In this document: positions 36,168-45,595 of the stretch, in pieces | Layout: each line of letters opens with the position of its first letter | Position numbering within the stretch: the stretch's first letter is position 1 | From: Stramonita haemastoma | Taxonomy: Eukaryota > Mollusca > Gastropoda > Neogastropoda > Muricidae | DNA: 64,000 nt | Direction: 5' to 3' | Assembly (NCBI GenBank): GCA_030674155.1 | Contig: CM060320.1 | Location: 20,446,824 to 20,510,823, forward strand | Notes under the pieces: model-generated | Database searches by the model: none | Told to the model about the DNA's origin: nothing | The model's input: the letters and a program-made list of their open reading frames with translations, nothing else | Position numbers and translations under genes: made by a program

Positions 36168-36448
36168 CACACACACACAGAGCTACGCCTGTGAAAATGA
36201 ACAGCCTCACACCTAAGCATACGAACAGCTGGAAAAGTGGTTGAGGTGGAACTGAGGCAAGGAAAAATACAAAAAACCCAACAGGTCCTATACTCACATC
36301 CCACAGCTCCCAGGCTGCTGTGTCTGCACTGAAGGAATCTTTGCGGAACAACAGCACGTACTCGAAGTAGTAGTCATCCGGCTTGAAATCCTCCCACTCA
36401 GCGTCACCGTGTTTGGTCCCGTGTCCGAGACGGTAAGGTTGTAGCGTC
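22989..36448 (-). CDS. multidomain FN3/VWC type I membrane protein, 5' end missing
   Basis: Twelve exons on the minus strand: 36448-36298, 34610-34475, 32689-32475, 31725-31497, 30793-30384, 29756-29540, 28629-28429, 27156-26889, 25961-25766, 24774-24458, 24099-23800, 23149-22989. Domain order is FN3, VWC, VWC, FN3-like, VWC, VWC, Cys module, FN3, FN3, transmembrane helix. Most junctions are phase 1, as is usual for VWC and FN3 exon shuffling. VWC modules often bind BMP-family ligands and FN3 modules serve as adhesive spacers, so an extracellular ligand-binding or adhesion receptor is a reasonable inference. Seven exons are short by one or two bases compared with their phases. I could not name an orthologue, and 5' exons including the signal peptide were not found. 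Confidence 0.8.
23216..23323. repeat. (CA)n microsatellite
   Basis: About 45 CA units, in the receptor intron between the last FN3 exon and the transmembrane exon. Confidence 0.95.
23563..23657. repeat. (TG)n with (TGCG)n core
   Basis: TG units on both sides of about eight CGTG units; same intron. Confidence 0.95.
23800..24099 (-). CDS. receptor exon: membrane-proximal FN3 domain, intact
   Basis: Starts [20 protein letters not shown], then [37 protein letters not shown] and ..LHFVTKT. It is a classic FN3 with the conserved W, L and Y positions. Exactly 300 bases, phase 1 on both sides, donor GTATGT. Confidence 0.92.
24266..24372. repeat. (CA)n microsatellite, interrupted
   Basis: Three CA runs in the intron between the two FN3 exons. 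Confidence 0.95.
24458..24774 (-). CDS. receptor exon: FN3 domain
   Basis: [20 protein letters not shown], then [31 protein letters not shown] and, in a shifted frame, [20 protein letters not shown]: a complete FN3. Length 317 instead of 318, with the shift near 24520-24530. Phase 1 on both sides, donor GTGGGT. Confidence 0.82.
25052..25475 (+). mobile_element. SINE C, full-length copy
   Basis: tRNA-like head near GGATCGGTGGTATAGGTGGT with GGGTTCGTACCCC, core CTTTCGGATGAGACGATAAA, then CACGGCAACAAGGGGG, CCACTCTGATAGGGAAAC and GCAGCCCGAATTTCACGCAG. It sits in the receptor intron between exons 25766 and 24774. Confidence 0.9.
25766..25961 (-). CDS. receptor exon: end of Cys module
   Basis: Starts [18 protein letters not shown] and continues [20 protein letters not shown], ending [19 protein letters not shown]. 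Acceptor CATTCCAG, donor GTACGT. The phase 2 start fits the previous exon. Length 196 instead of 197; an extra G in AAAGGGTG near 25903 restores the frame. Two possible N-glycosylation sites (NET, NVT). Confidence 0.65.
26010..26345. repeat. (TG)n block, then (CA)n-(CGCA)n-(GC)n block
   Basis: 26010-26214 is TG-rich and ends in GCGCGC. 26272-26344 is CA, then CGCA, then GCGC. Both are alternating purine-pyrimidine and partly complementary to each other. Confidence 0.95.
26775..26838. repeat. (CA)n microsatellite
   Basis: About 31 CA units, 50 bases from the donor of the receptor exon at 26889. Confidence 0.95.
26889..27156 (-). CDS. receptor exon: Cys-containing module with RKRR site
   Basis: Contains [43 protein letters not shown]. 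Phase 1 in and phase 2 out, 268 bases, frame intact. It has the pattern of modules that precede CxPGxxY repeats in some large extracellular proteins, but I cannot name the domain. RKRR followed by E fits a furin-type site. Donor GTAGGT. Confidence 0.7.
27316..27601 (+). mobile_element. tRNA-derived SINE B, copy 2, with 14 bp TSD
   Basis: Almost identical to the copy at 5659 but shorter by one base in many homopolymers (GCGGTTCG, CACCCACCC, AAAAGGGTAC, TTGGGGTT). Flanked by TAATCAAAATAAAA at 27302-27315 and 27602-27615. It lies in the intron upstream, in transcript sense, of the receptor exon at 27156. Confidence 0.95.
27724..27766. repeat. (CT)n microsatellite
   Basis: About 20 CT units before a degenerate SINE C. 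Confidence 0.95.
27780..28080 (+). mobile_element. degenerate SINE C fragment
   Basis: TTTTCTCCCATCCATCACAC, GGTGGTCTGGCCGGATGCTA, GAAACCACAGCAACAAGAGA and GGTGATGTGCTTTCC follow the C body with many changes. Confidence 0.65.
28140..28410 (+). mobile_element. degenerate SINE C fragment
   Basis: GCTAGTCTTTCTGATGAGAC, AACCCGCAGCAACAAAAGAA, GTGGCGAGGTACTCTCCCTG, CCAGAATTTCACGCAG. It ends just before the VWC exon donor at 28428. Confidence 0.75.
28429..28629 (-). CDS. receptor exon: VWC domain 4, intact
   Basis: [40 protein letters not shown], then CCPVWMCPQ: a complete VWC in one frame. 201 bases, phase 1 on both sides, acceptor CCAAACAG, donor GTGAGA. This intact exon sets the reference for the three broken ones. 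Confidence 0.92.
28732..28855. repeat. (CA)n with CG-rich core
   Basis: CA runs around CGCGCGCCGCGCGCG, alternating purine-pyrimidine. Confidence 0.95.
29214..29525 (+). repeat. dispersed repeat family F, copy 1
   Basis: Shares long blocks with 58325-58600: GTTAAGCACCTGACAA, TCTGGAAAAAA, AGAAGGCAGAAAA, and the end ATACTGACAGGCC. It ends about 15 bases from the splice donor of the VWC exon at 29540. GGGGATGCCAG (29474-29484) and CTGGCATCCCC (29502-29512) form a perfect 11 bp hairpin. Confidence 0.8.
29540..29756 (-). CDS. receptor exon: VWC domain 3
   Basis: [20 protein letters not shown], then [20 protein letters not shown] and, in another frame, [16 protein letters not shown]. This is a full VWC pattern. 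Length 217; 219 would fit. Adding one base to each of the runs CCCC and GG near 29607 and 29591 joins the two halves. Acceptor TTGGCAG, donor GTGAGT, phase 1. Confidence 0.85.
30384..30793 (-). CDS. receptor exon: FN3-like module
   Basis: The later part, [20 protein letters not shown] followed by [10 protein letters not shown] and [11 protein letters not shown], fits FN3 strands E to G. The first part ([18 protein letters not shown]) is less clear, and a Ser/Asp-rich stretch lies between. Donor G|GTCTGT is weak. Two acceptors are possible (30793 or 30801). With 30793 the exon is one base short for phase 1 to phase 1. Confidence 0.6.
31497..31725 (-). CDS. receptor exon: VWC domain 2
   Basis: [12 protein letters not shown], then [25 protein letters not shown] and finally [12 protein letters not shown]. 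This is a full VWC with the closing CC..C. Length 229; 231 would fit phase 1 to phase 1. Two frame breaks sit at GTAGGGCC and CGTGAGGCTG, each repaired by one extra G. Acceptor TTTTCAG, donor GTAGGT. Confidence 0.85.
32475..32689 (-). CDS. receptor exon: VWC-like domain 1
   Basis: Starts [20 protein letters not shown], then [16 protein letters not shown] and ..[13 protein letters not shown], a von Willebrand factor C pattern. Acceptor TTTCCAG, donor GTAAGT, phase 1 on both sides. Length 215 instead of 216. The frame shifts at GACCGGTGTG, where one more G restores it. Confidence 0.8.
33055..33180 (+). mobile_element. possible tRNA-derived SINE, other family
   Basis: TTGGTTAGAGCTGTGGG (A-box-like) and GTGGTTCAAATCCCA (B-box) about 35 bases apart, followed by a body ending in T-rich sequence. 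Single copy here. Confidence 0.45.
33181..33730. other. intron segment with no recognised gene, possibly an older repeat
   Basis: A 110-codon minus-strand frame (33534-33202) crosses this segment, but it has no domain and no Cys pattern and does not fit the phase 1 to phase 1 junction of the flanking exons. Possibly an old transposon remnant. Confidence 0.3.
33985..34205 (+). repeat. dispersed repeat family D, longer copy
   Basis: Same blocks (GGGGGTCACCCACC, GAATGAGAAGTTTGCGTGTA, TATAGGCAGCCATACTCCGA), extending into TTGTCATAGCTGAAGGCAAT, CTCAACACAACATTTTTAC. Confidence 0.85.
34475..34610 (-). CDS. receptor exon: second half of the same FN3 domain
   Basis: Encodes [20 protein letters not shown], then [21 protein letters not shown]-x-A-G-T-x-Y followed by a final strand is the usual FN3 E to G pattern. 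Phase 0 in, phase 1 out, 136 bases, frame intact. Donor GTCAGT is weak but fits. Confidence 0.8.
34800..35062 (+). mobile_element. SINE A copy with internal deletion
   Basis: GGGGGACGGGATAGCCTGGT, then the core is short (CCGAGATATCGTGTGC), then GTTCCGTTTTTCGGAAGAGT and ACCATTATCCTCG. Preceded by an (ATCC)n stretch. Confidence 0.85.
35398..36028 (+). mobile_element. SINE A copy interrupted by SINE B
   Basis: The left part (GACAGGATAGCCTGGTGGTT, tRNA-like, to 35559) and the right part (from 35847: GATGAGACTATAAACTGATG .. GTTCCGCTTTTC .. CACATGGATGCTTATTCCC) are continuous in other A copies. Confidence 0.9.
35560..35846 (-). mobile_element. tRNA-derived SINE B, copy 3, nested in SINE A
   Basis: Minus-strand copy of SINE B. 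It is flanked by CGAAAGGCCTT at 35549-35559 and 35847-35857, and both flanks belong to the interrupted SINE A at 35398-36028. Its anticodon stem (TTGGA..TCTAA) pairs better than in copies 1 and 2. Confidence 0.95.
36043..36168. repeat. (ACAG)n microsatellite
   Basis: Interrupted CAGA units, then about 11 perfect ones. Confidence 0.95.
36298..36448 (-). CDS. receptor exon: first half of an FN3 domain
   Basis: Starts [16 protein letters not shown] and continues, after a one-base shift, [17 protein letters not shown] and ..AAWELWD before the donor GTGAGT. This fits FN3 strands A to C, including the core Trp. Length 151; 152 would fit phase 1 in and phase 0 out, so one base is missing around CTGAGTGG. 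Confidence 0.75.
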
Positions 36449-36605
36449 CTGCAACACGTCATCAATTATTCGTGACCTCGTAATCAGGTTGTACTGGTGT
36501 CTTCTGCTGTATATTATTAAAATGCGTGGAAACGGCATGAAAGTCAAGTTCCGATGTACAATGAGAAAGAGATACAATCAGCATGTAATACAATTTCCGA
36601 AACGC

Positions 36606-36659
36606 TTGTGTGTGTTTGTGTGTGTTTGTGTGTGTGGTGTGTGTGTGTGTGGTGTGTGT

Positions 36660-36709
<50 letters not shown>
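36606..36709. repeat. (TG)n microsatellite, interrupted
   Basis: Several TG runs broken by GG and TT. Confidence 0.95.
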
Positions 36710-36711
<2 letters not shown>

Positions 36712-37847
36712 AAAGTAAAAATATATTGCAACTAGATCTAGCCACCAGAACAACAGACTGTCGATTGCAAGGATAAATTTCTACCGGCTTTCGCAGAGAC
36801 TTAACTTTGCAGTGTGGTTTGTGGGCTTCTGCCACACCCATCTCCACGTTCACGAAAGACCAGGATCAGAAAATGGAACATCATTCCACAGGTGTCTTGG
36901 AGTTAACTAGCACTGGGGTATATTATTAACGGACTCTAAGAGCTTGCTGGTATTCCTTAACATCATCAAAAGTATCCTCATCAGATATTACATGATTTGA
37001 AAAAAGTTATAAAAAAAAAAATTTAAAAGGAAGGGGAGGGGGCATGCATGACCCTTTATAGCTGGTCTCATAATAACATCGGTCATAACCCATTTTTGTC
37101 CACGTCTATGTCCGAGTACATGACAACACGCTGAGGGTCAGCAGAATCCCATAAAACTGATGTTAAAGCCACTAAGCTAAATTAGAAATAGAAGGTGGCT
37201 TAGTGAATGGTGTCCTGCAGACATTTTGGCAAAAGCAGCCGGCACTTAGGAGCACTAGTGAAGTGACTGACAGCTCGTGTTCTCTTCTCACTGGAGGCAC
37301 TCTAATGAACTATCAATAGTTTCCTGTGGCTTATTGTTTTCGAAAAATGACAAAACAAGCCTGGTTGTAGCAATGTGAGATGGAACTGGCTGCATAGAAA
37401 GGAGTAGAAAAAACCCAACCTGACCCCCCCCCCCCCCCCCCAAAGCAGCAATAGCAGTAGCAGCAGCAATGGCAACAACAGCAAAAGGCAGAAGAAAAGA
37501 CCGTGGTTTCCTTTATATTTCTTTTTCTATTTTCAATTTCCTTGCCCTCCTCTTCTTCGATTTCTCACTCCTCCTTCTTCAACTCATTTCAACTATTGTC
37601 TGCAATAAAAAATACAATTTTTAAATATTGGGGAAAATCGTTCCAACATCGACATACTTAGGCTGCTGTGAGCGATAGGGAGCCTAGTCATCATGACGTG
37701 AAGAGGATTTATAGCTTGTCAACGTTTTAGGGGTGATTTATATCTAAACCCATAGCTGACCTTTTAATGACAATCCGATGCACTGTTCGGAAGTGCGTCA
37801 TTGACTCACAGTAGAAGTCATGTGATGGGCGTTGAAAATATTTGAAG

Positions 37848-38179
<332 letters not shown>

Positions 38180-39433
38180 AAAACTAAGAACTCTTTTCAG
38201 AAGTGCTTGTTGCAACGCATTCACCCACTTTGCTCATCATGAAAACCTTTTTCTGTGTATTTTCCAGACAAGAAACAATGTGTTGACGTAATACGGCTAT
38301 TTCATCATTTGGGGGCCTTGCAATGCAAACATGCATTTACCACAGAAAGGTTGCTCTCTTGTTTTATTGTTTTATAAAAATAAAAACCCAAAATTAAGAT
38401 TGGTTGGCTTGTGAACTGTTATTGTCACCATTATCAAAACTCACAGAATAGCACTGTAAAATATGGAGACAAGTTAGACTGAAAAATATAATACAAAGAA
38501 ATTCACAGAACTATCCAATACCAAACAGCGCCACGCGATCAAACAACAATGAATATGAATATAAAACGCACATTATGCAATGTCAGGGTTAAGCGTGCTG
38601 TCACACTAATCCATTTTTTCACCCAGTGTTGTATTCGGGTTCATGTCCCTGGGGCATGATCTGCGGGTCTTGCAGTAGAGACAAACACAGCCCTCTTCAC
38701 ACAACCATTTTTAATAGATTTATTGTTTTTCTGGGGGTCTCTTTGTCACAGGTAGTTCTTGTCGCCTATTTCTTCCTCAGTTATCTTAGTCGGACTAACA
38801 AACTAAACAAATCAACGTTGTCTTTTCAGCTTGACCTGAAAGCTGTAAGTCCGCATTCTGGACGACCAGTTAACATCACGATGCCTGTCGCGGGTTTGGA
38901 GTTTCGTGTCCTCTGTAGACAAGCTGGTATGAATTCACAGCGTTTACTCGCCCCTTTTTTTAACATCCGCATTTCCGCTTCATCTTTGCTCTAATGCAAA
39001 CACCACACCAACCAACACAGCTACTGAGCGAACAAAAACCCCAAGTCACTTATTTCAAAAATATTTTTGGATGCAAATCTAACGACTAGATGGGAAGCGG
39101 AGATTAAAGAAATTTACAGCACGCTTGTGTTTTTCTCTCAGAAATAGTCCATTTCCTCAAAGAAGACGGCAGCGAAAGAAACTAGAAAAAAAAAATTTCA
39201 TTTGACTTCAAGAAAATGTTTGGATAAAAAATAACGAAAAGGACGGGCACGAAACAAACAAGACAGCACCTACATCTCTAGCAAGGAAATACATTACACA
39301 AACTACCAGGGAGCAAAGAAAAGCCAGACTGCACAATAAACACTTTGCAAGAGAAAATAACGCAGTGCAGCAAATACAATACAATATACTGTTGATAACA
39401 TCATGGACAAAAATCAGCCAACAAACAGTGCAA

Positions 39434-39434
<1 letters not shown>

Positions 39435-39507
<73 letters not shown>
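39435..39507. repeat. (TG)n microsatellite
   Basis: About 36 TG units, directly joined to a SINE A tail fragment. Confidence 0.95.
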
Positions 39508-39509
<2 letters not shown>

Positions 39510-39545
39510 ATTCTTTTATATCAAGGATAATGGAATAAGCACTCT
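39507..39545 (-). mobile_element. SINE A 3'-end fragment
   Basis: TTATTCTTTTATATCAAGGA and TAATGGAATAAGCACTC are the family A end in reverse. A (TG)n tract directly precedes it. Confidence 0.7.
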
Positions 39546-39660
39546 GTCTGTCTATCTATCTATCTATAAGCTTGCAACTTGGAGCGGTAGACGCAATCTT
39601 CACAAAGCTGGTCCACTCAAGCCATTCAGGCAAAATCAAATGGGAGATAAACACATCCCT

Positions 39661-39742
<82 letters not shown>
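39661..39742. repeat. (CT)n microsatellite
   Basis: About 40 uninterrupted CT units. Confidence 0.95.
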
Positions 39743-39744
<2 letters not shown>

Positions 39745-40479
39745 AGGTCGGATGTATAGGCACCTACAGTCATAAATTTCAGGACTAAGGGACACTCGGT
39801 GGTAGGTGCTGCAGATGTAACACACCCTACCCTTTGTGTAAGATTGGTAAAAAAAACAACAACACCCAAACAAACATGGAAGTAAGTTAATGGGAAAAGG
39901 GTGTGAGCATGAAATGAGATGGCGAGAGAAAAGAAAGTACACATAAACAAAACATTATAAAATGATTTGAAAGAAGAGCATTGGTTTGACTATGTGGTAA
40001 TTATTAAAGAATCGAACAGCATCCGTGAAAAAATATCTTTTAGTCTAAACACATTAATTCTTGAAGAGGAAAGGACTCTACATTTGCACAACACATTAAG
40101 CTGATGGTTATCATTCTCCACCAACTTTTTCATTTACGTTCTCAAATTTAGGCAGTTGTTTAGAAAGGGAAAAATTCTTATCAGTCATCACCACGATCAT
40201 CATCCTGTTTATAATCAGCATCACTAACGATAACAGACGTAGTCACAAAAGGCAGATTCCTGCATGTTTAAAAGAGGAATGATACGTGTATACGTGACTG
40301 TGTAGGAGCGAGAGTAAGCAGATGTGCTCTCGCATATATGTGTATGTGCGTGTGCAAAAGCATGTACCGATTTTGAAATTGGGGTAGGGGGGGGGGGGGA
40401 TATCTGACGAAAATAAGTTTCAAATGTGAATTCCATATGTAACTTATTAGACTTCCTTCATGTTCACCTTCACCTTCAT

Positions 40480-40880
40480 CTGTCCCGTAGTCCCGTGGAC
40501 CGTGGGGACACAATTGAAGATTTTGCAACCAGCTTCCTTCACTCCCCATGGTCCTCCGCCCTCCGTAGTAGATAGTTCCACCCAAGGCTTGTCCACTCTC
40601 CGATGTTGTCTTCCAATCGTTTCATCTGTCTGCCTCTTCGTCTCCCTCCCCTTACTGTTCCCTGTAAGACTGTCTTGGCCAGTCCAGATGATCGTGTGAC
40701 ATGACCGTAGGACTTTAGCTTGCGTTTATTCACTGTAGTTAGGAGCTCTTCATATGTACATTCTTTATTCTAGTTTTTACTTCTTCATTAGTGATGTGAT
40801 CTCTGTATGAAATGCCAAAGAGTTTCCGAAGCATCTCACCTCTATTGCCTGTATTCTTCTTCCAATGTCTGCTGTTATGG
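40480..40880 (-). pseudogene. LINE reverse transcriptase C-terminal fragment, decayed
   Basis: Reverse strand encodes, over several frames, LFGISYRDHITNEEVKTRIK, then NKRKLKSYGHVTRSSGLAKT and VLQGTVRGGRRRGRQMKR..EDNIGEWT. This is the typical C-terminal end of the endonuclease/reverse transcriptase of non-LTR elements. Frame breaks and lack of the polymerase domain show it is a dead 5'-truncated copy. Confidence 0.88.
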
Positions 40881-42109
40881 TCCTTGTTTCCTTTTTTTAT
40901 TTTTTTATTTTTTATTATGTTACGTCATTGTAAATGATATTGCTCTTAGTTACAGATAATGGTGTTTTTTCATTGTGTTTAAATCCTTTGCTCTTGAATT
41001 TGCCCTATTGTTCACAATTTCTATTTCTGAGATACAAAAGTTTCTTCAGTCTTAAGGTCCTGAGTTTCTGTTTTTAAAAAACCAAAACAAGTAACATTAA
41101 AAAAAAAAACCCAGCCATCTTCACCACCCTCTCTTAGCACAAGCACGCGCGAGCGCGCGTGCACACACACGCGCGCGCGCGCGCGCGGGACATGATGACA
41201 CGGCACGTTGTTTCAGATTTCCTACATTTGCATTTACCCTTTCACGCAGAAATAAAAGGCTTTGTGTTCCGACTGTGGCTCTTAGGTCAGCGTGGTCTCC
41301 TTCCCATGTTCATTTGCCTACAGTTTTGTTTCTTTTCATCTAGCGAAAATGATGTGGAGTTGCATGTGTGGACTACTCCGTTTTCTGAGACAATCCCTCT
41401 AGGAACACCAGACCTAAAACACAAGGGTGTCAAAACGGAGGTTTAAATGTGTGTAATGAAATGCCGGCTTGACAAAGTAAACAATATACTTCAACGACCC
41501 CCCCCCAAAGAAAAAACCATCAAGAGAAGTGGCAACAACAATGATAATAATAACTACAATGATAATAATAAAAATGGTAACGATAATATCTACATTGGAC
41601 GTCAGGATGAAAAAATGGAGTAATGTCGCTGACCACTAAATTTCCAGTAATTTCTTGGCTAACTCTTCATTTCTCTACCTCTGATGAATATCTGGTGCTA
41701 GGTGCTATAATGAACACCGTGCCGCCCTGAAGCAAAACGCAGATGGCATGGGGGTGATGTCAATAATCAAATGAATTAATCAGAAGTAAAATGGCTTTGA
41801 GCTTCACTGAACGACAATTCCACACATCAGAGAATTCTCCGAGCGCTATTGTGACAAAAGCAGGCCGTCAGTCACTTTCGTTTTTTCCTCCCTTTTCCTC
41901 CTGAAACAAACAGTTCAGTGATGTGATAAATGGTGCATGCAGCAACACGGAAACAATATGCCTCAACGGTCCCAGAGAGCAAATATTCTATCAATACAGA
42001 AACGGTGCGGGTAATATTGCGCCGATCAAAGAATTAGAAATCCGGTGAAACAATCCCCTAGCAGCTTGGTATCCAGTCTTGACAAGTAACTGGTGCAAAC
42101 ATTGAGATG

Positions 42110-42660
42110 GAATGGTGTGCCCAAACATTCATCATGGCAGACTGTGCAAATGAGAAAGTGTGCCCAAAACATTCATCAGATGTGCACATGAAAGTGCCTC
42201 ATCATGCAGACTTGCAACATGAGAAAGTGTGCCCAAAACATCATCTCAATCACATGAGAGCAAAACTTCACTGACAGACTGTGCAATATGAGAAAGTGTG
42301 CCCAAAACATTCATCATGACAGACTGTGCAACATGAGAAGTGTGCCAAACATTCATCTGACAGACTGTGCAATATGAGAAAGTGTGCCCAAAACATTCAT
42401 CTTGACAGACTGTGCAACATGAGAAAGTGTGCCCAAAACATTCATCATGGCAGACTGTGCAACATGAGAAAGTGTGCCCAAAACATTCATCATGGCAGAC
42501 TGTGCAATATGAGAAAGTGTGCCCAAAACATTCATCTGACAGACTGTGCAAATAAAGAAAGTGTGCCAAACATTCATCATGGCAGACTGTGCAACATGAA
42601 AGTGTGCCCAAAACATTCATCATGCAGACTGTGCAATATGAGAAAGTGTGCCAAACATCA
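42110..42660. repeat. minisatellite, about 12 units of ~45 bp
   Basis: Unit: CATTCATCATGGCAGACTGT then GCAACATGAGAAAGTGTGCC and CAAAA. Units differ mainly by single-base losses in runs (GCCCAAAAC versus GCCAAAC). Long frames on both strands follow from the repeat. Confidence 0.93.
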
Positions 42661-43549
42661 TCCACTGAGAAAAGCCGTACTAGGAGAGCATAATGTAAAA
42701 GTCGTGAATTTAGATGGCAAATCTCAAAAGTGAAGGAGGGGGGGAGTCAGTACACTGCTTCATGCATCACATTTGTAATGATTTCTTAAAATCATTTTTG
42801 CTCTCCTTGACATCATAATGAATAATCACTGTCATCAGAATGTCCCACATTACTTAGTGGCAAAGTTTGATGCAGACGTAAACTGATCAACGAGTCATTG
42901 ATTAAAGAACAATATTTCGACGTATGTTGTCCAGTATTGGGATTAATCTATCAATTAAAGAACGACGATGCCAGCATTGCGATAATTTCCAATATAAAAA
43001 AGTGTCAACTTTTACTTAAAGTTGGCAACATTATGAACGTCGTACAAACACCCATTTGTTGTGTCAACAAGCTTATAGCTTATAAATGTGCTCCACCAAT
43101 AAACAAACCGAAATCTGTGATTTAGCAGGTGGAAAACATGTTATTGTTACAACACAATAATACTTTTAAAAGAAGTGTAATTAATAAATGAGGGACATTA
43201 CTTTTGATTCTAGTGTCATTTCAAACTATGAAAAAAATTCAAATGAAACCATAAAGATTAAAATTGTGGCAAATCTCCCAAGCTTTTCATAACAAACCCA
43301 AACCAAACAAACAAACCCAAACCAAAATAACCTACCTCAGACATCAAAAGGAAAGCAATACAGACACGCAAGAACAAAAATAAGCAATAGTGATAATGGG
43401 AAGCATTCTCAACATTATAGCTACTCCGAAGAGATGGTAAAAACTTGACAGACCAGACATTTTGTCTGGGCAGATTCTAAGAGGAAAAAGAGGACGATGT
43501 TGACGAGAGGTGGAGATGATTATGGTGGTGGTGGCGGCGGCGTGTGTTG

Positions 43550-43556
43550 TAGCAGT

Positions 43557-43648
<92 letters not shown>

Positions 43649-43649
43649 A
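43550..43649. repeat. trinucleotide (AGC)n(AGT)n
   Basis: About 13 AGC units followed by about 17 AGT units. The poly-Ser and poly-Thr frames are not coding. Confidence 0.95.
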
Positions 43650-44049
43650 CGACATCTATTGAGGAATACAGGAAGATATTGCAATCAGAAAACCGAGACG
43701 TGCTCTGGTATCAAGAGAACACACCTTGGACACACTGATCTGCTTTTATTACCAGTTAATAAATATGCAGAGACTCAATGCATTGGCATTGCATTGACAT
43801 GTTAAGTATACTGTTTAAACTCATGAAATCTCAAGGTTTTTTTGCCTTCTACTTAAAAAAAAAACCCATGCTGTTTCATTTTCCTAGAAATCGGCATTTA
43901 AAAGTAGATTAATCAGCATTTCACGAGGGGCTTGGACTGAACGAAACTTGTGCAGCAGAGCTGAAAAATGCAAAAACAAATCGGTGTTCCTTTGGCCTTG
44001 TCCTCCTTTCCGGTACAGTAATGATATTCTGTTCTGTGCTGGTAGCCAC

Positions 44050-44760
44050 TGGTGACTCCCAGACTGGTTCCAACCGGTGACAGGAGTGTCCCCGGAACTC
44101 GCCATGGCAGGCAGGACTAGGGTTTCAGCCCACTGGATTAATTATGACTCTCAGCTGCATGAAGCCAGTCAGCTGCTGAGTGGCCTTTCTCGGCGGCCCC
44201 CGATTGGCTGGGCCTCAAGACGGCCTTTTTCTTGTTTGGTCTTCTCCGCTAGCGCCCGAACCCCTCCCCCTCTCGCAGGCCATCGGCAAGCGATCAATTA
44301 CCCGTGAAAACGAATTCTATCGACCTTTTGTCAGACCTTCTCTCGACGACTGAAAGCGTAGGGCAGGACCTCACTCTGCCAGCCTTTTCCCGAGGTGTCT
44401 GTCTAGCTCGGTCTCTTTTGAGGCCGGCCTTGTTAAAATCACATAAAGGCTGTCTAAAGAGTCACGAGGGTGCTTTGAAAGTGCAGTAGATGCATTTTGG
44501 AAACACTCGTCGCATAATCGTTTGGACGTTATTTCTCCCACCGTGAGTTGGCAGCATGCGGTAGAGGACAACAAGAGACTGCTGACACGTGCATGGTGGT
44601 CTGTCGGAGAAGAGGGGGGTCTGCCTGCCCGTGACGGCAAATCCATTAGGAGGAGTCTACACAACGCGCGGCGCCCCCCCCACTGCAAAATGCAGCACCT
44701 TTCAGCCAATAACTCCCTGACACTTGCATTGAGAACGCCGATACTTGACATACATTCTTT
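44050..44760 (-). other. locally GC-richer unique segment, possible promoter or first exon
   Basis: It lacks microsatellites and has more CpG than its surroundings. On the minus strand CAGCCAATCG near 44205 resembles a CCAAT box, and an ATG in context GCCATGG at 44105 opens 73 codons. No known protein, no signal peptide. A 5' exon of the receptor is only a possibility. Confidence 0.2.
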
Positions 44761-45524
44761 TTAATGTGACCTGGTCTTTAATAAGCCATATTTTAACTCT
44801 CTCTGACAGACGCGCTATTTTTGTGCGTGTTTGACACGCGGCACATCCATCACCATTATCATACAGGGTGACAGGGGCCAAATGGGAAGTGGAGAGACTC
44901 CTTGAGCGTTTTATTGACAGTTATTGGTTGTCTATGCACGTGCAGGTCGATGCACTTGCAAACATCTGTCTACTTATTATGTATTTGTGTCCGGTCCATT
45001 TAAAGCTGGCCATGTAACTATTCAGTTCTGTTTTGTTCTTTTAGACGTCACAAATTTAGGACAGGTAAAAGAGCAATGAGGGTACTCTAAGTGAAGCTAA
45101 CATATGCTGAATACACATAACAGTAGCGATTCCCAATTTCGGGGCTTCTCTAGCTGTTACGATGGAATCTCTAAATGACTCAGTTCCCTTAATGACTGAA
45201 GAAAGAAGCCTGGCTCGTCTTGTAGTGATCCACAGTATACAGCGTTTCACAACCGTTGCATCGTTAAACTTGATACGTAATCGTATTACGTGCGCCACAA
45301 GTAACGTTCTTTAAAAAGAATCACTCTTCTGAAAACAAAAATAACTCTTTATTGGTCTGATTAAAAAAAAAAGAAGAAGTTCAAACACAGATAATGTCAG
45401 TAGTTTGTAGATTCAATCTTATTCTCTCTATGGGACAGACAATGTCCATATTTATTAGTTGAGGGCTTTTCCCATTAAGGCCTCAGACATGTTGCTGTTG
45501 TTGTTGCACGTTCTCTACCTTAAC

Positions 45525-45595
45525 ACCCGGGAATAGCCCAGAATATGCACTCTGACTCATTCATCCCACCTGGGAATCACTGTGAGGCTGTATGT
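45525..45595 (+). repeat. dispersed repeat family D, 5' fragment
   Basis: CAGAATATGCACTCTGACTC, ATTCATCCCACCTGGGAATC, ACTGTGAG, then unrelated sequence. Confidence 0.75.

Noticed and set aside
36740..36853. Minus-strand segment FVNVEMGVAEAHKPHCKVKS considered as a 5' receptor exon
   Set aside because: No adequate acceptor and no recognisable domain.
42110..42660. Regularly spaced repeats considered as a CRISPR array
   Set aside because: Units are contiguous with no unique spacers, in a eukaryotic genome.
43344..43805. Poly-Thr/Ala and poly-Ser frames
   Set aside because: Translation of the (AGC)n(AGT)n repeat.
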